This document shows positions 10,613-21,898 of a DNA stretch of 64,000 nt, piece by piece. Origin of the DNA: Kosakonia sacchari SP1 (GTDB lineage: Bacteria > Pseudomonadota > Gammaproteobacteria > Enterobacterales > Enterobacteriaceae); the NCBI RefSeq assembly GCF_000300455.3, contig NZ_CP007215.2:3162001-3226000 (forward strand), in the 5' to 3' direction. Made by a program: the position numbers and the translations under genes. The stretch's first letter is position 1. Each line of letters starts with the position of its first letter. The notes beneath the pieces were generated by a model. That model searched no databases. It was not told the DNA's origin and saw nothing but the letters and a program-made list of their open reading frames with translations.

Positions 10613-12904
10613 TTAATGTGCCGCTTCCGGTTTGTGCTTCTGCGCACTCTGGAAGCCATACTCCAGCTCATTTTTCTCTTTATTCAGCGTTACCGTGACC
10701 TGGCCACCATCAACCAGCGAACCGAACAGAAGTTCGTTGGCCAGCGGTTTTTTCAGGTTGTCCTGGATAACACGCGCCATCGGGCGAGCGCCCATTGCGC
10801 GGTCGTATCCTTTCTCTGCCAGCCAGTCGCGAGCTTCCTGGCTGACTTCCAGCGATACGCCTTTCTGGTCCAACTGCACCTGGAGTTCGACAATAAATTT
10901 GTCGACCACCTGATGGATCACCTCAGTCGACAAGTGATCGAACCAGATAATGTTGTCCAGACGGTTGCGGAACTCCGGCGTAAAGATCTTTTTGATCTCT
11001 TCCATCGCATCGGTGCTGTTATCCTGGTGGATAAGACCAATGGATTTACGCTCGGTTTCGCGCACCCCGGCGTTAGTGGTCATGACTAACACCACGTTGC
11101 GGAAATCAGCTTTGCGCCCGTTGTTATCGGTCAGCGTTCCGTTGTCCATCACTTGCAACAGTAAGTTGAAGACGTCCGGATGCGCTTTTTCGATTTCATC
11201 AAGCAGCAGCACCGCGTGTGGATGTTTGATCACCGCGTCGGTCAACAGACCACCCTGATCAAAACCTACATAGCCCGGAGGCGCGCCAATCAAACGGCTG
11301 ACAGTATGGCGTTCCATATACTCGGACATATCAAAACGCAGAAGCTCAATGCCCAGCGCTTTTGACAGCTGCACTGTCACCTCGGTTTTACCCACGCCGG
11401 TTGGGCCAGCAAACAGGAAGGAACCGACCGGTTTATGGTCTTGACCCAGCCCTGCACGGCTCATTTTGATGGCTTCGGTTAATGCCTCAATGGCTTTATC
11501 CTGGCCGAAAACCAGCATTTTCAGACGATCGCCAAGATTTTTCAGCGTGTCGCGGTCGCTCTGAGAAACGCTCTTCTCAGGAATACGCGCGATACGGGCC
11601 ACCACCGATTCGATATCCGCCACGTTAACGGTTTTCTTGCGTTTGCTTACCGGCATCAGACGCGCACGCGCGCCCGCTTCGTCGATAACATCAATCGCTT
11701 TATCGGGCAGATGGCGATCATTGATGTATTTCACCGCCAGCTCTACCGCCGCACGCACCGCTTTCGCTGTATAACGCACATCGTGGTGCGCTTCGTATTT
11801 CGGTTTCAGGCCATTGATAATCTGCACCGTTTCTTCAACGGACGGCTCAGTGATATCAATTTTCTGGAAGCGACGCGCCAGAGCACGATCTTTTTCAAAG
11901 ATATTGCTGAATTCCTGATAAGTGGTGGAACCCATAACGCGGATTTTACCGCTGGAAAGCAGCGGCTTGATCAGGTTTGCGGCATCCACTTGCCCACCAG
12001 ACGCAGCGCCTGCACCGATGATGGTATGGATCTCATCGATAAACAGAATGCTGTTATTGTCCTGCTCAAGTTGTTTCAGCAGTGCTTTGAAACGTTTTTC
12101 GAAATCGCCACGGTATTTGGTACCGGCGAGCAAAGAACCGATATCCAGCGAGTAAATTGTGCAATCAGCCATAACTTCCGGCACATCGCCCTGCACAATA
12201 CGCCACGCCAGCCCTTCGGCGATGGCGGTTTTACCTACGCCAGATTCACCCACCAGCAACGGGTTGTTTTTACGGCGGCGGCACAGAACTTGAATCGCAC
12301 GCTCAAGCTCTTTACCACGGCCAATCAGCGGGTCGATTCCTCCCACACGAGCAAGCTGATTAAGGTTGGTGGTGAAGTTTTCCATACGTTCCTCCCCTCC
12401 TGCCTGCTCTTCGCTGTTCACCTGCCCGCTACTGCTACTGCCAGTGGCGTCAGATGATGGGCCTGGCTCGTCTTTACGCGTGCCGTGAGAGATAAAGTTC
12501 ACCACGTCAAGGCGGCTTACTTCATGTTTGCGCAGCAGATAAGCCGCTTGCGACTCCTGCTCACTAAAAATGGCAACCAGCACGTTCGCGCCGGACACTT
12601 CGCTGCGCCCGGATGACTGAACGTGAAACACCGCGCGCTGAAGAACACGCTGGAAGCTGAGCGTCGGCTGCGTGTCGCGCTCCTCTTCGCTCATGGGTAG
12701 AACGGGTGTGGTTTGTTCGATGAAGGCTTCGAGTTCCTGCCGCAGCGCCACCAGGTCCACTGAACACGCTTCCAGCGCTTCGCGGGCAGATGGGTTACTG
12801 AGCAGCGCCAGTAACAAGTGCTCGACGGTCATAAACTCATGTCGGTGCTCGCGCGCTCTGGCGAAAGCCATGTTTAAACTGAGTTCCAGTTCTTGATTGA
12901 GCAT
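10613..12904 (-). CDS. clpA: ClpAP unfoldase subunit ClpA
   Basis: AAA+ ring unfoldase that feeds ssrA-tagged and N-degron substrates into ClpP. The ATG at 12904 ([19 protein letters not shown]) gives 763 residues, five more than E. coli, the difference lying in a Ser/Gly-rich linker after the N-domain (about 145-170). Two ATPase modules are seen: Walker A GESGVGKT (about 219) with Walker B ILFIDE, and GPTGVGKT (about 500) with VLLLDE. The ClpP-contacting loop includes IGL in KSIGLIHQD. clpS lies just upstream on the same strand, separated by 30 bp. Confidence 0.98.
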   Translation of the reverse strand: MLNQELELSLNMAFARAREHRHEFMTVEHLLLALLSNPSAREALEACSVDLVALRQELEAFIEQTTPVLPMSEEERDTQPTLSFQRVLQRAVFHVQSSGRSEVSGANVLVAIFSEQESQAAYLLRKHEVSRLDVVNFISHGTRKDEPGPSSDATGSSSSGQVNSEEQAGGEERMENFTTNLNQLARVGGIDPLIGRGKELERAIQVLCRRRKNNPLLVGESGVGKTAIAEGLAWRIVQGDVPEVMADCTIYSLDIGSLLAGTKYRGDFEKRFKALLKQLEQDNNSILFIDEIHTIIGAGAASGGQVDAANLIKPLLSSGKIRVMGSTTYQEFSNIFEKDRALARRFQKIDITEPSVEETVQIINGLKPKYEAHHDVRYTAKAVRAAVELAVKYINDRHLPDKAIDVIDEAGARARLMPVSKRKKTVNVADIESVVARIARIPEKSVSQSDRDTLKNLGDRLKMLVFGQDKAIEALTEAIKMSRAGLGQDHKPVGSFLFAGPTGVGKTEVTVQLSKALGIELLRFDMSEYMERHTVSRLIGAPPGYVGFDQGGLLTDAVIKHPHAVLLLDEIEKAHPDVFNLLLQVMDNGTLTDNNGRKADFRNVVLVMTTNAGVRETERKSIGLIHQDNSTDAMEEIKKIFTPEFRNRLDNIIWFDHLSTEVIHQVVDKFIVELQVQLDQKGVSLEVSQEARDWLAEKGYDRAMGARPMARVIQDNLKKPLANELLFGSLVDGGQVTVTLNKEKNELEYGFQSAQKHKPEAAH

Positions 12905-12934
12905 AGGCACCTCCCCCAAGTTTTATGCCTGCAT

Positions 12935-13255
12935 TCAGGCTCTTTCCAGCGTACACAGCAACGGATGCTCGTTCTCCCTGGCGTACTTGTTCACCATTGC
13001 GACTTTCGTCTCGGCAACCTCGGCGGTGAAAACACCACAAATGGCCCTACCGTGATAGTGAACCGTAAGCATCAGTTGCGTTGCACGTTCTACATCATAA
13101 GAAAAGAACTTTTGTAGCACGTCAATAACAAATTCCATCGGCGTGTAATCATCGTTCATTAACATAACTTTATACATGGATGGCGGTTTCAGCGCGTCGC
13201 GCAGTTTATCTTCCGCCAATTGGTCGAAATCCAGCCAGCTATTACTCTTACCCAT
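12935..13255 (-). CDS. clpS: ClpA adaptor ClpS
   Basis: N-recognin adaptor that delivers proteins with N-terminal Leu, Phe, Trp or Tyr to ClpA and blocks ssrA substrates. 106 residues. It has the flexible N-terminal extension, then the conserved [17 protein letters not shown] with the Asn-Asp pair and Met that line the binding pocket, and the [12 protein letters not shown] histidine region. It is upstream of clpA and probably cotranscribed in part. Divergent from cspD. Confidence 0.98.
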   Translation of the reverse strand: MGKSNSWLDFDQLAEDKLRDALKPPSMYKVMLMNDDYTPMEFVIDVLQKFFSYDVERATQLMLTVHYHGRAICGVFTAEVAETKVAMVNKYARENEHPLLCTLERA

Positions 13256-13583
13256 CGTTAGCGTTTCATCTTAGGTTACAGTTTCCGGCAGCGTTTAATC
13301 GGCCGATTACATGAGTCTAGATGTATTTTCAATCTACATCAGATGTCAGATAACAATCATCTATCGTTGTCATTCGCGACGGCTGTCACATTCCTTTGTA
13401 ATAGCGTTAACTGCTTCAAAATTTTGATGCGCCGCCTCCCAGAACCCCTGCCAAATGCTTGACGCGTTATACGAATTATCTAAATTGTACAGTCGAGAGT
13501 TGGCGAGGTTTTGAACAGCCCGCTAGCTCTACCACCGGTTCATTCCATCTTACTTAAATAAGATTTACGAAGGATGTCGAAGC
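13256..13583. promoter_or_regulatory. clpS-cspD divergent control region
   Basis: 328 bp between divergent genes. For cspD a candidate promoter TTGACG (13459-13464), 16-bp spacer, TAAATT (13481-13486) would leave a 5' leader of about 90 nt, usual for csp genes. No clpS promoter could be singled out. No gene or RNA recognised. Confidence 0.45.
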
Positions 13584-13805
13584 ATGGAAACGGGTACTGT
13601 TAAGTGGTTCAACAATGCCAAAGGGTTTGGTTTTATCTGCCCTGAAGGCGGCGGCGAAGATATCTTCGCGCATTACTCCACCATTCAAATGGATGGTTAC
13701 AGAACGTTAAAAGCCGGGCAGACTGTCCGGTTTGATGTACACCTGGGCCCTAAAGGCAATCACGCCAGCGTCATCGTGCCCGTAGAAGTGGAAGCCATGG
13801 CCTGA
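13584..13805 (+). CDS. cspD: Cold-shock-like protein CspD
   Basis: Single-stranded nucleic-acid-binding protein induced in stationary phase, reported in E. coli to inhibit replication and promote persistence. 73 residues with RNP1 KGFGFI and RNP2-like DIFAHY motifs. The sequence METGTVKWFNNAKGFGFICPEGG, with 'CPEGGGEDIFAH', is diagnostic for CspD rather than CspA. It is divergent from clpS and followed by a bidirectional terminator shared with macB. Confidence 0.97.
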   Translation: METGTVKWFNNAKGFGFICPEGGGEDIFAHYSTIQMDGYRTLKAGQTVRFDVHLGPKGNHASVIVPVEVEAMA

Positions 13806-13840
13806 AGCCTGTTATCACATTGTGTACATGCCGCAGTCAA

Positions 13841-13870
13841 AATGCCAGCCCAATCGGCTGGCATTTTTAT
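13841..13870. terminator. Bidirectional terminator cspD/macB
   Basis: Perfect stem AATGCCAGCC (13841-13850) / GGCTGGCATT (13856-13865), 5-nt loop, T-run on the plus side. Located between convergent cspD and macB. Confidence 0.88.
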
Positions 13871-15816
13871 TACTCGCGAGCCAGCGCATCCACCGGGTCA
13901 AGCCGCGCGGCATTACGCGCAGGCAACCAGCCAAACAGCACACCGGTAAACGTCGAACATAAAAACGCCGTTAACAGCGCCACCGGTGAAAAACCAATTT
14001 CCCAGCCCGGTAAAAAGAGCTGCAAGGTAAAGGCAATCAGCATGGATAGCGTAACGCCGAGCGCGCCACCGACCAGGCAAACAAATACCGCCTCAATCAG
14101 AAACTGCGACAAAACATCGCCGGCCCGGGCACCAACGGCCATCCTGATGCCAATCTCACGCGTCCGCTCGGTGACCGACACCAGCATAATATTCATCACA
14201 CCGATACCGCCAACCAGCAACGAAATGACCGCCACTAACGTCAAAAACAGCTGAAGAGTACGTGTGGTCTTTTCCGCCGTTTTCAAGACCCCGTCCATAT
14301 TCCAGACGAAGAAATCTTTCTTACCGTGGCGCAAACTGAGCAACCGCGTGAGCTGCTGTTCCGCCTGTTCACTGCTGTAGCCCTCATTCACCCGCACCGT
14401 AATAGAGTTTAGCCAGGACTGCCCCATAATACGCCCGGAGATGGTGCTATACGGCAGCCAGACGCGCAGGATTTTGCTACTGCCAAACATTGACTGCTTT
14501 TCCTCCGCCACGCCGATTACCGTCGCCGGCATGTTACCAACCAGGATCACCTCGCCGACGACGCTGGCTTTATTGGGGAATAACTGACGGCGGGTGTTAC
14601 TGTCCAGCACCACCACCTGGGCCCGGCCTTTCAGTTGCTCGTCATTAAACGAGGCGCCTTCGCTGAAGGTCATACCATACACATTAAAATATTGCCCGCT
14701 CACGCCATTGGCGCTCGCCGCCACATCAATATTGCCGTAGCGCAAACGCAGGTTTTGTGAAACGGCAGGTGTGGCAGATTTAACCCAGGGCTGTTTTTGA
14801 ATCGCCTGCAAATCGTCGTATTTCAGCGCCTGCTGGTATTGCGGCTCGTCGTCGCCAAAATCTTTGCCGGGATAGACATCAATAGTGTTAGTGCCTATCG
14901 AACGAATATCCGCCAGCACCAGCTGTTTAGCGGCATCACCGACCACCACAATGGAGACCACCGAAGCAATACCGATAATAATGCCAAGCATAGTCAGCAA
15001 GGTGCGCATTTTGTTGGCCGCCATAGCGCGCCAGGCCATGGTCAGCGCTTCCTGAAAACGGCTGGCGAATTGCCGCCAGCCCCCGGCGTGCGTCATAACC
15101 GCGTCATGATTCGCAGGCGCAGCGGCTTCCGTTTTGGCTGGCGGGTTACGGATTATCTCGCCATCACGAATTTCAATCACCCGCTCTGCCTGCGCGGCCA
15201 CCTGCGGATCGTGCGTCACGATAATTACCGTGTGCCCGCGATCACGCAACTGATGCAGAATTGCCATCACCTCTTCGCCAGAGTGGCTGTCGAGTGCGCC
15301 GGTCGGTTCATCGGCCAGAATCACCTGGCCACCATTCATCAACGCGCGGGCAATACTCACGCGCTGCTGCTGGCCGCCGGAAAGCTGCGACGGCTGATAA
15401 TCTGCCCGCTCCCCCAGCCCTAAGCGGGTCAGTAATGCTTTTGCGCGCTCCAGCCGTGCTTTGCGTTCCGTCCCCGCATACACCGCCGGAACTTCGACGT
15501 TCTGCGCAGCCGTCAAATGGGAAAGCAAATGATAACGCTGAAAGATAAAACCGAAATGTTCGCGGCGCAGTTGCGCAAGCTGATCGCTACTGAGCAACGA
15601 CACATCTGTTCCTGCCACGCGGTAAGTGCCGCTGGAGGGTTTATCCAGGCAACCCAGAATGTTCATCAGCGTGGATTTACCGGAGCCGGATGCACCAACA
15701 ATCGCCACCATTTCGCCGGCATTAATGCGCAGCGTGATGCCTTTTAGCACCTCGACCTGGCCATCGCCAGACGGATAACTGCGGCGGATATTATTCAGGT
15801 CCAGCAATGCGGTCAT
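13870..15816 (-). CDS. macB: Macrolide export ABC transporter MacB
   Basis: Inner-membrane ATPase/permease of the MacAB-TolC efflux pump for macrolides, enterotoxin and lipids or peptides. 648 residues: N-terminal ATPase (Walker [10 protein letters not shown] near 42, signature [10 protein letters not shown], Walker [14 protein letters not shown]), one transmembrane helix (about 275-300), a large periplasmic domain, and three C-terminal helices in a FtsX-like permease domain. Its start overlaps the macA stop by 4 nt. Full-length and without lesions. Confidence 0.97.
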   Translation of the reverse strand: MTALLDLNNIRRSYPSGDGQVEVLKGITLRINAGEMVAIVGASGSGKSTLMNILGCLDKPSSGTYRVAGTDVSLLSSDQLAQLRREHFGFIFQRYHLLSHLTAAQNVEVPAVYAGTERKARLERAKALLTRLGLGERADYQPSQLSGGQQQRVSIARALMNGGQVILADEPTGALDSHSGEEVMAILHQLRDRGHTVIIVTHDPQVAAQAERVIEIRDGEIIRNPPAKTEAAAPANHDAVMTHAGGWRQFASRFQEALTMAWRAMAANKMRTLLTMLGIIIGIASVVSIVVVGDAAKQLVLADIRSIGTNTIDVYPGKDFGDDEPQYQQALKYDDLQAIQKQPWVKSATPAVSQNLRLRYGNIDVAASANGVSGQYFNVYGMTFSEGASFNDEQLKGRAQVVVLDSNTRRQLFPNKASVVGEVILVGNMPATVIGVAEEKQSMFGSSKILRVWLPYSTISGRIMGQSWLNSITVRVNEGYSSEQAEQQLTRLLSLRHGKKDFFVWNMDGVLKTAEKTTRTLQLFLTLVAVISLLVGGIGVMNIMLVSVTERTREIGIRMAVGARAGDVLSQFLIEAVFVCLVGGALGVTLSMLIAFTLQLFLPGWEIGFSPVALLTAFLCSTFTGVLFGWLPARNAARLDPVDALARE

Positions 15817-16925
15817 TGCGCCGCTCCGCTTTTCTCGCCAATCACCACTTCTTCACCCGCATCCAGGCCTTTCGTCACCACCACTTCCGTATCATTCCGC
15901 GCGCCCAGTGTCACCTCGCGCTCGCGGGTTTCACCATTACGCAGCACCTTCACTTTGTAACGGTTGTCCCCTACCGGATCGCCAAGTGCCGCCAGCGGGA
16001 TAGTGATCACATTTTTCAGACCGGTGAGTTGGATATGCACCTGCGCGGTCATATCAAGGCGCAGCACGCCCTCCGGGTTTGGCACTTCAAAACGCGCATA
16101 GTAAAAAATCGCATCGTTGACCTTTTCCGGCGTCGGCAGAATATCTTTAAGCTCACCTTCATAACGCGTTCCCGGATCGCCAAGCACGGTGAACCACGCT
16201 TTCTGCCCAGGCTTCAGGTGGATGACATCCGCTTCGGAAACCTGCGCCTTCACCAGCATCGTACTCATATCAGCCAGCGTCAGGATGTTCGGCGCTTGTT
16301 GCACGGCAATCACCGTCTGACCCTGCAACGTGGTAATTTGCGTCACTTCACCGGCCATCGGGGCAAGAATGCGAGTGTAATCAAGGTTGGTTTTCGCGGT
16401 ATCCAGCGTGGCCTGGTTACGTTTGATCTGGGCATCAATGGTACCGATTTGCGCTTCTTTTACCGCCACATCCGTCGCCGAGGTGTCCAGATCCTGGCGG
16501 GAGATCAAATTGCTTTTCACCAGCTGTTGCTGACGCGCTAACGTCACCTGCGCCAGCTTCAGTTCAGCCTGCGCCTGTCGGCGCTGCGCCCGTAGTTCCA
16601 TTAAGGTCGCATCTACTTCTTTAATTTGGTTTTCTGCCTGATCGGGGTCGATTACGCCCAGGAGCTGATCTTTCTTCACTTTATCGCCGATATTCACCGA
16701 CAGCGTTTTTAACTGACCATTTACCTGAGCGCCAACATCAACCTTACGGAGCGCATCCAGTTTCCCGGTCGCCAGCACACTTTGTTGTAATTCACCTAGC
16801 CGCACAATCAGCGTCTGATACTGAACCACCGGGGCATTAAGTTTGCCCCACAACCAAATTGCCGCCAGTAACACCACCACTGCCAGCACAATCATTACCG
16901 TCCTGCGTTTTCCCTTCAGTTTCAT
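15813..16925 (-). CDS. macA: Macrolide efflux periplasmic adaptor MacA
   Basis: Membrane-fusion protein that links MacB to TolC. 370 residues: an N-terminal signal-anchor (about 8-27), beta-barrel and lipoyl half-motifs around a long coiled-coil hairpin (about 95-180, rich in Leu/Gln/Arg heptads), and a C-terminal membrane-proximal domain. First gene of macAB, with a 4-nt overlap to macB. It is divergent from ybjX over 160 bp. Confidence 0.96.
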   Translation of the reverse strand: MKLKGKRRTVMIVLAVVVLLAAIWLWGKLNAPVVQYQTLIVRLGELQQSVLATGKLDALRKVDVGAQVNGQLKTLSVNIGDKVKKDQLLGVIDPDQAENQIKEVDATLMELRAQRRQAQAELKLAQVTLARQQQLVKSNLISRQDLDTSATDVAVKEAQIGTIDAQIKRNQATLDTAKTNLDYTRILAPMAGEVTQITTLQGQTVIAVQQAPNILTLADMSTMLVKAQVSEADVIHLKPGQKAWFTVLGDPGTRYEGELKDILPTPEKVNDAIFYYARFEVPNPEGVLRLDMTAQVHIQLTGLKNVITIPLAALGDPVGDNRYKVKVLRNGETREREVTLGARNDTEVVVTKGLDAGEEVVIGEKSGAAQ

Positions 16926-17085
16926 AAAAATCCCGGATAATCGGACATGCGGTTTATCAAACCATTTTTAACTAAACAAAATATCAACGAAACAGAAAAT
17001 TCTTATTTTCTCCATATTTCATTTAGCTGCCGTTGAGCTTGTTTGTGCTGAAGTGTGCTAATTCTTGTTACCTCTGGATTGCACC

Positions 17086-18042
17086 ATGTCCACCATTGCC
17101 GACCTCCCCCATGCTGAACTGTCTTTGCCGAAAACCGCCGGGCAGCTCTTTCGTTGTTTAATCTCCGGTGAACTAATGCCAGGCCGCGCCTGGCAGAACC
17201 CGGCATATCGCCGTAAATTTTTGCTGCGTTCGTTGACCACGCCGGTCAGCACCGCGAGCTATCTGGCACGCCTGGTCCAGCAACCTCTCCTGGCGCAGAT
17301 GCTGCACGTTCAGCCTGGGCTGCCGTGCCGTTTACACCGCCCGTGGCTGTCAACCAATATGAACCGTACGCAAACGGCGCACGCTATTTGCTGGCACTAT
17401 GAAAACATGATTCGCCTGCTGCCCGCGTCACTCATCAACAGCTATCTCAGCAAAGCCGGCCTCACGCTGGCTGTGCTCACCGGTAAAGATGAGCAGGCCT
17501 ATTCGCTGCGGTTGCGTTCAGATTTCATGCTGGATAAAGAGGGCGAAGCGACACTGGTATTCTGCGATGCGCAAGACACCATACTTGCGGAACTGACCTT
17601 TGCTTTGTGCCAGTTCACCGGTAAAACCACGCTCTATATTGGTGGGCTGCAGGGCGCGAAAGCGCATGTTCCGCATGAGGCGATTCAGGTAGCGACCAAA
17701 GCGTGTCATGGGCTATTCCCGAAACGTCTGCTGGTGGAAACCGCTATGACGATGGCGAAATTTCTGCAAGTGGAAGAGATCCGCGCCGTCAGCAATGAAA
17801 CGCATATCTATCGCAACGCCCGTTATCGCAAGAAAAAACAAGGGTTGCTGCATGCCGATTACAACAGCTTCTGGGAATCGCTGGGTGCCGTTGCCGACCA
17901 GCACGGCGACTTTGTGCTGCCGCTGGTGATGCCGCGCAAACCGATGGAAGAGATCGCCAGCAAAAAGCGTTCTGAGTATCGCCGCCGCTACGAGTTGCTC
18001 GACAGCCTGCAGGCGCAGACTGCCGCTCACTGCCAGAGCTAA
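17086..18042 (+). CDS. ybjX: VirK/YbjX family protein (DUF535)
   Basis: Member of the VirK/SomA/YbjX family, PhoPQ-regulated in Salmonella and linked to outer-membrane integrity and peptide resistance; the biochemical activity is unknown. The ATG at 17086 (MSTIADLPHAELSLPKTAGQ) gives 318 residues. The conserved LFRCLISGELMPG, LHRPWLS and FIGGLQGA-type segments (here TLYIGGLQGAKAHVPHEAIQ) are present. No signal peptide or clear membrane helix. It converges on ybjD with a 4-nt overlap of the stop regions. I did not find a convincing PhoP box. Confidence 0.93.
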   Translation: MSTIADLPHAELSLPKTAGQLFRCLISGELMPGRAWQNPAYRRKFLLRSLTTPVSTASYLARLVQQPLLAQMLHVQPGLPCRLHRPWLSTNMNRTQTAHAICWHYENMIRLLPASLINSYLSKAGLTLAVLTGKDEQAYSLRLRSDFMLDKEGEATLVFCDAQDTILAELTFALCQFTGKTTLYIGGLQGAKAHVPHEAIQVATKACHGLFPKRLLVETAMTMAKFLQVEEIRAVSNETHIYRNARYRKKKQGLLHADYNSFWESLGAVADQHGDFVLPLVMPRKPMEEIASKKRSEYRRRYELLDSLQAQTAAHCQS

Positions 18043-19697
18043 TCTGCCCGCCCGCGTGCCAGCCAGAGCACGCGGGAAAACATTTTCCGAAACAGATGCG
18101 GCACCGACTCCACGCCGCGTCTGCCCGCTTCCAGTGCCACTTCAATCGCCAGATCCGGTTTTGACGAGCGGTGAATTGCTTTGATAATCACACGCCGCAT
18201 ATTCATCGACACATTTTCCGGTAACTGCGCGATACGGTGATAGACATCGGCGAACCCTTCGCGGTACATAAAGTGCTCCATATCCAGCGCCGGAAGTTCC
18301 GTCAGATGCTCGCGCGTCTGATCCCTGTCGTTATCGAGCAGGCTGCGCACGGTGGCGGCATACTTCTTCCCGGCTTCGTCACCATCCACCAGTACATGCC
18401 ATTCAATGCCCATGCGGCGCGCAAACTTAATCAGCGGCTTTAAGCCTGACTGGGCAAATTCGATAATTTTTACCCCTTCAGCATCGAAATGATGGCCGCA
18501 CTGCCGCGCCAGTTCATTGATAACCCAGTTCTCCGTCTCCCCTTCCACCAGCAACCAGCAACGAGCAAACAGTGAAGAAGGTCGGTTAACGCGAATATGA
18601 AACGCAATGCGCCGCCCATCTTCGGCACTTAAACCGCCAGGGCCAAGACGCCAGGCCGCCACACGCGAAGACTCGCGCACCAGGCGGCAAACATGTTCAA
18701 CGGGCGTTAATGACAACAACTCACCTGAGTTGGTAGTAGTGATCTTTTGTAGCGGCAGCAAGTTCAGCAACTGCCAGGCCACAGAGAGCATGATCGGATG
18801 CAGCCGCGTTTCCGGATCTTCCACCAGCAATAGCGGCCGCGCGTCACGGTCGAGATGAACAGAACCTTTCGCCTGGAGCAACGTAGCGAAAAATCCCAGC
18901 AGGATAACCCGGTACATCCGCCCGCCGGGCTTATCAATCATGCGGTTAATAATGTCGAGATAGCGCCAGCTACGTTGCTCATCATGTGAACGGCGACGCA
19001 TCAGGCGCTGGTGTGAAGCGCCACTGCCCTGCTCGGCAAAATAGTGCTCAAGCAATTGCACCATCGCTGACAGCCCGTGGCGTATCTGCGCGTCGGTTAA
19101 ATTTTGCGGGCGGGAGATTAATTCGTGGGAGAGGAAATCAAGCTGACGCGCGGTGTTTTCCAGCAACGGTGTGTCCGGTACGCTGCCGTTACGGATGCGG
19201 CGCATAAAGCGCGCATCACGCAGCCGCAGTACTGGCATCAGCCGCACCAGATGGCGGGCACTTTCATCAATGTCCTCCAGCGGCAGCAAATTCCCTTGCG
19301 CATCGAGAAAACCGCGTAGCGTCATTACGCTGCCATCGTCGGAGAGTTCGCCTTCATGCCGATAGAACAGGCGGCGATAACCGTCATTCCCGGCAACCCA
19401 GCAATCTGCCAGCGGGCGATAACGCCGCGTGCGGTAGCGGCCGGGTTCGGATTCGCGGAACGTCAGAATAATATGCAGATGATGTTCGCGCCCTTGCAGA
19501 TCCCCCGGCGGGAACCAAAAATCATCGCGGACAAAATGGTAGAGATCCGTTTCCGGTGACAGCAGCAGGGTTAACGCGTCCAGCAGGCTCGATTTACCCC
19601 AGGCGTTTTCCCCAATTAATACGTTGTTCTGCTCAAGCATCAGCGATAAACGATTAATGCCACGAAAGCCGACAATTTCCACGCGCTCCAGAATCAT
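18039..19697 (-). CDS. ybjD: OLD-family ATP-dependent nuclease YbjD
   Basis: Overcoming-lysogenization-defect family protein: an ABC-type ATPase joined to a TOPRIM nuclease domain. 552 residues. Walker A GENAWGKSS is at residues 29-37, the ATPase continues to about 330, and the TOPRIM part follows with LVEGETENW (about 385) and LVDGDEAGKKYA (about 440). A single-gene OLD class lacking a UvrD helicase partner; class 2 or 4 relatives are possible. It is conserved in the same place in E. coli, so it is a core gene rather than a recent defence island. Confidence 0.93.
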   Translation of the reverse strand: MILERVEIVGFRGINRLSLMLEQNNVLIGENAWGKSSLLDALTLLLSPETDLYHFVRDDFWFPPGDLQGREHHLHIILTFRESEPGRYRTRRYRPLADCWVAGNDGYRRLFYRHEGELSDDGSVMTLRGFLDAQGNLLPLEDIDESARHLVRLMPVLRLRDARFMRRIRNGSVPDTPLLENTARQLDFLSHELISRPQNLTDAQIRHGLSAMVQLLEHYFAEQGSGASHQRLMRRRSHDEQRSWRYLDIINRMIDKPGGRMYRVILLGFFATLLQAKGSVHLDRDARPLLLVEDPETRLHPIMLSVAWQLLNLLPLQKITTTNSGELLSLTPVEHVCRLVRESSRVAAWRLGPGGLSAEDGRRIAFHIRVNRPSSLFARCWLLVEGETENWVINELARQCGHHFDAEGVKIIEFAQSGLKPLIKFARRMGIEWHVLVDGDEAGKKYAATVRSLLDNDRDQTREHLTELPALDMEHFMYREGFADVYHRIAQLPENVSMNMRRVIIKAIHRSSKPDLAIEVALEAGRRGVESVPHLFRKMFSRVLWLARGRAD

Positions 19698-20070
19698 TCT
19701 TCCTCCGGCATCTCTGGGCTTTTCCGTCTATTCTTGAAGGAGTATAGCGGGACGAAAAGCGGCAGAACACGCGCTAAGTGCAATATTTCATTGAAATATA
19801 TGCGATGGCTCCATCATTGTTATATTTTAAAAAATGAACCACAATATTAAATAGCATATATTTCTTGTTTATTGAATTAAGTAAAAACTTAACACCAACT
19901 TAAAGCAATGACTTGCGATAAATTATCTATTTGAAATCAATTTACTGGTTTTTATAACTGGTTATTTTATTTTGCTACTCCCTACAATACGCACGCTTTT
20001 ATTCACGCATCCATTGATGTCTGACACACGGCACGGGCGCGGGCCCGTTTCTGTTTTTATTGAGGTGGCT
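19698..20070. other. ybjD-aqpZ divergent intergenic region
   Basis: 373 bp with strikingly AT-rich sequence from about 19780 to 19980. It must contain the aqpZ promoter. The frame upstream of the aqpZ start stays open to 19972, but the added codons show no homology. I see no RNA gene, terminator or repeat. Confidence 0.55.
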
Positions 20071-20766
20071 ATGTTTAGAAAATTAACGGCGGAATGTTTT
20101 GGCACATTCTGGCTGGTATTTGGCGGCTGCGGCAGCGCAGTGCTGGCGGCAACGTTTCCGCAAACCGGCATTGGTTTTGCCGGGGTGGCGCTGGCGTTCG
20201 GTTTAACGGTCATGACCATGGCATTTGCCGTCGGGCATATTTCCGGCGGACATTTTAATCCGGCAGTGACGCTCGGCCTGTGGGCTGGCGGCCGTTTTCC
20301 GGCAAAAGAGGTGGTGGGATATATTCTCGCGCAATTGGCTGGCGGCATTATTGCCGCAGCCGTGCTCTATTTAATTGCCAGCGGTAAAAGCGGTTTCGAT
20401 GCAGCGGCCAGCGGTTTCGCCTCCAACGGCTACGGAGAACATTCACCAGGACATTACTCAATGTATTCCGCCATTATTATTGAGATTGTCCTGAGCTGCG
20501 GTTTCTTGCTAGTGATTCATGGAGCGACAGATAAAAATGCACCTGTCGGTTTTGCGCCTATCGCCATTGGCCTGGCGCTGACTTTAATCCATTTGATTAG
20601 CATCCCGGTCACCAACACCTCAGTTAACCCGGCTCGCAGCACCGCCGTGGCGATTTTCCAGGGCGGCTGGGCGTTAGAGCAGTTATGGATGTTCTGGGTG
20701 ATGCCGATTATCGGCGGTATCCTCGGTGGCGTTATCTACCGTACGCTGCTGGAAAAACGCACGTAA
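20071..20766 (+). CDS. aqpZ: Aquaporin Z
   Basis: Inner-membrane water channel. The ATG at 20071 ([21 protein letters not shown]) after a GAGG ribosome binding site gives 231 residues, the E. coli length. Six membrane helices and two half-helices carry the NPA boxes (HFNPAVT near 63, SVNPARST near 186). The His in [13 protein letters not shown] and the downstream Arg form the water-selective filter, distinguishing it from glycerol facilitators. Monocistronic with its own terminator. Confidence 0.97.
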   Translation: MFRKLTAECFGTFWLVFGGCGSAVLAATFPQTGIGFAGVALAFGLTVMTMAFAVGHISGGHFNPAVTLGLWAGGRFPAKEVVGYILAQLAGGIIAAAVLYLIASGKSGFDAAASGFASNGYGEHSPGHYSMYSAIIIEIVLSCGFLLVIHGATDKNAPVGFAPIAIGLALTLIHLISIPVTNTSVNPARSTAVAIFQGGWALEQLWMFWVMPIIGGILGGVIYRTLLEKRT

Positions 20767-20771
20767 TATAG

Positions 20772-20798
20772 AGACCCGGTTTTTTACTGGGTCTTTTG
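20772..20798 (+). terminator. Rho-independent terminator after aqpZ
   Basis: 9-bp stem AGACCCGGT (20772-20780) / ACTGGGTCT (20786-20794) with a T-only loop and a T-run after it. Confidence 0.88.
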
Positions 20799-20892
20799 CA
20801 TAATCTTTCTTATTTTTTGCAGCTTTACTCATTTTCCACCTTTGGGTAGTGTGTTCCCCGGTGTTTTCACTTTGCAAGGATTCGGGCGCTTC

Positions 20893-21792
20893 ATGCTTTC
20901 AGGACTGTTAATTATTCTTCTGCCGTTGGTCATCGGTTATCTGGTTCCCCTGCGTCACACTGCTGCGCTCAAACTTATCAATAAATTACTCAGCTGGATT
21001 GTCTATCTGATCCTCTTTTTTATGGGGATAAGCCTCGCCTTTCTCGATAATCTCAGCGCGAACTTACTGGCAATATTGCACTATTCGGCGGTCAGCGTGG
21101 TGGTGATCCTGCTATGTAACGCTGCTGCGCTGCTGTGGCTGGAGCGTACACTGCCCTGGCATCACCAGCACCAGCAAGAAAAATTGCCTTCACGGATTGC
21201 GATGGCGCTGGAGTCCCTGCGTCTGTGCGGTGTGGTGGTGATCGGTTTCGCCATTGGGCTTTCCGGGGTGGCGTTTTTACGCTATGCCACGGAAGCCAGC
21301 GAATACACGCTAATCTTCCTGTTGCTGCTGGTGGGAATTCAGTTGCGTAACAGCGGCATGACGCTGAAACAGATTGTCCTCAACCGCCGGGGAATGATTA
21401 TTGCCGTGGTGGTTGCCGCCAGCTCACTGATTGGCGGCGTGATTAATGCGCTGATCCTCGGCCTGCCGCTGAAAACGGGCCTTGCCATGGCATCGGGATT
21501 TGGCTGGTATTCGTTGTCGGGCATCCTGCTTACCGAATCGTTCGGCCCGGTGATCGGCAGCGCCGCCTTCTTTAACGATCTGGCGCGCGAGTTGATTGCC
21601 ATCATGCTGATCCCAGGTCTGGTACGTCGCAGCCGTTCTACCGCGCTTGGGTTATCGGGGGCAACATCGATGGACTTCACCCTGCCGGTCCTCCAGCGCT
21701 CCGGTGGCCTGGAACTGGTGCCCGCCGCCATTGTGCACGGGTTTATTCTCAGCTTGCTGGTGCCGCTATTAATGGCCTTTTTCTCTGCCTGA
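20893..21792 (+). CDS. lysO: Lysine exporter LysO (YbjE)
   Basis: Inner-membrane exporter of L-lysine and its toxic analogue thialysine. The ATG at 20893 (MLSGLLIILLPLVIGYLVPL) gives 299 residues, as in E. coli; an upstream in-frame start is unsupported. Eight or so hydrophobic helices, with the conserved GWYSLSGILLTESFGPVIGSAAFFNDLARE block of the family split over residues ~205-240. In E. coli the gene is controlled by ArgP and a lysine-dependent attenuation; I could not confirm such elements here. Confidence 0.95.
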   Translation: MLSGLLIILLPLVIGYLVPLRHTAALKLINKLLSWIVYLILFFMGISLAFLDNLSANLLAILHYSAVSVVVILLCNAAALLWLERTLPWHHQHQQEKLPSRIAMALESLRLCGVVVIGFAIGLSGVAFLRYATEASEYTLIFLLLLVGIQLRNSGMTLKQIVLNRRGMIIAVVVAASSLIGGVINALILGLPLKTGLAMASGFGWYSLSGILLTESFGPVIGSAAFFNDLARELIAIMLIPGLVRRSRSTALGLSGATSMDFTLPVLQRSGGLELVPAAIVHGFILSLLVPLLMAFFSA

Positions 21793-21825
21793 TACTTCAT
21801 TGGCGGTAGATGCCTGCCGCCAAAC

Positions 21826-21839
21826 TTGCGCTAAATCAA
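21826..21839 (+). promoter_or_regulatory. Candidate FNR site upstream of hcp
   Basis: TTGCG-CTAA-ATCAA matches the FNR palindrome TTGAT-N4-ATCAA in 8 of 10 defined positions. It lies about 70 bp upstream of the NsrR site, in keeping with anaerobic activation of hcp by FNR in E. coli. Confidence 0.5.
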
Positions 21840-21898
21840 TATCCCCTTAAATTGCCAACAAAATCGCTTTTAAGCCTCCGGACAGCAGCATAATCTTA

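Noticed and set aside
11711-12457. 248-codon open frame on the plus strand opposite clpA
   Set aside because: It lies wholly antisense to a conserved gene, has no start-site support and no homology; it is a by-product of clpA codon use.
16926-17085. PhoP box upstream of ybjX
   Set aside because: GTTTA-like repeats occur, but not with the spacing and match needed for a PhoP direct repeat.
18039-19697. ybjD as part of a recently acquired Gabija-like defence system
   Set aside because: No UvrD-like helicase gene is adjacent and the gene lies in its conserved core position with normal composition.
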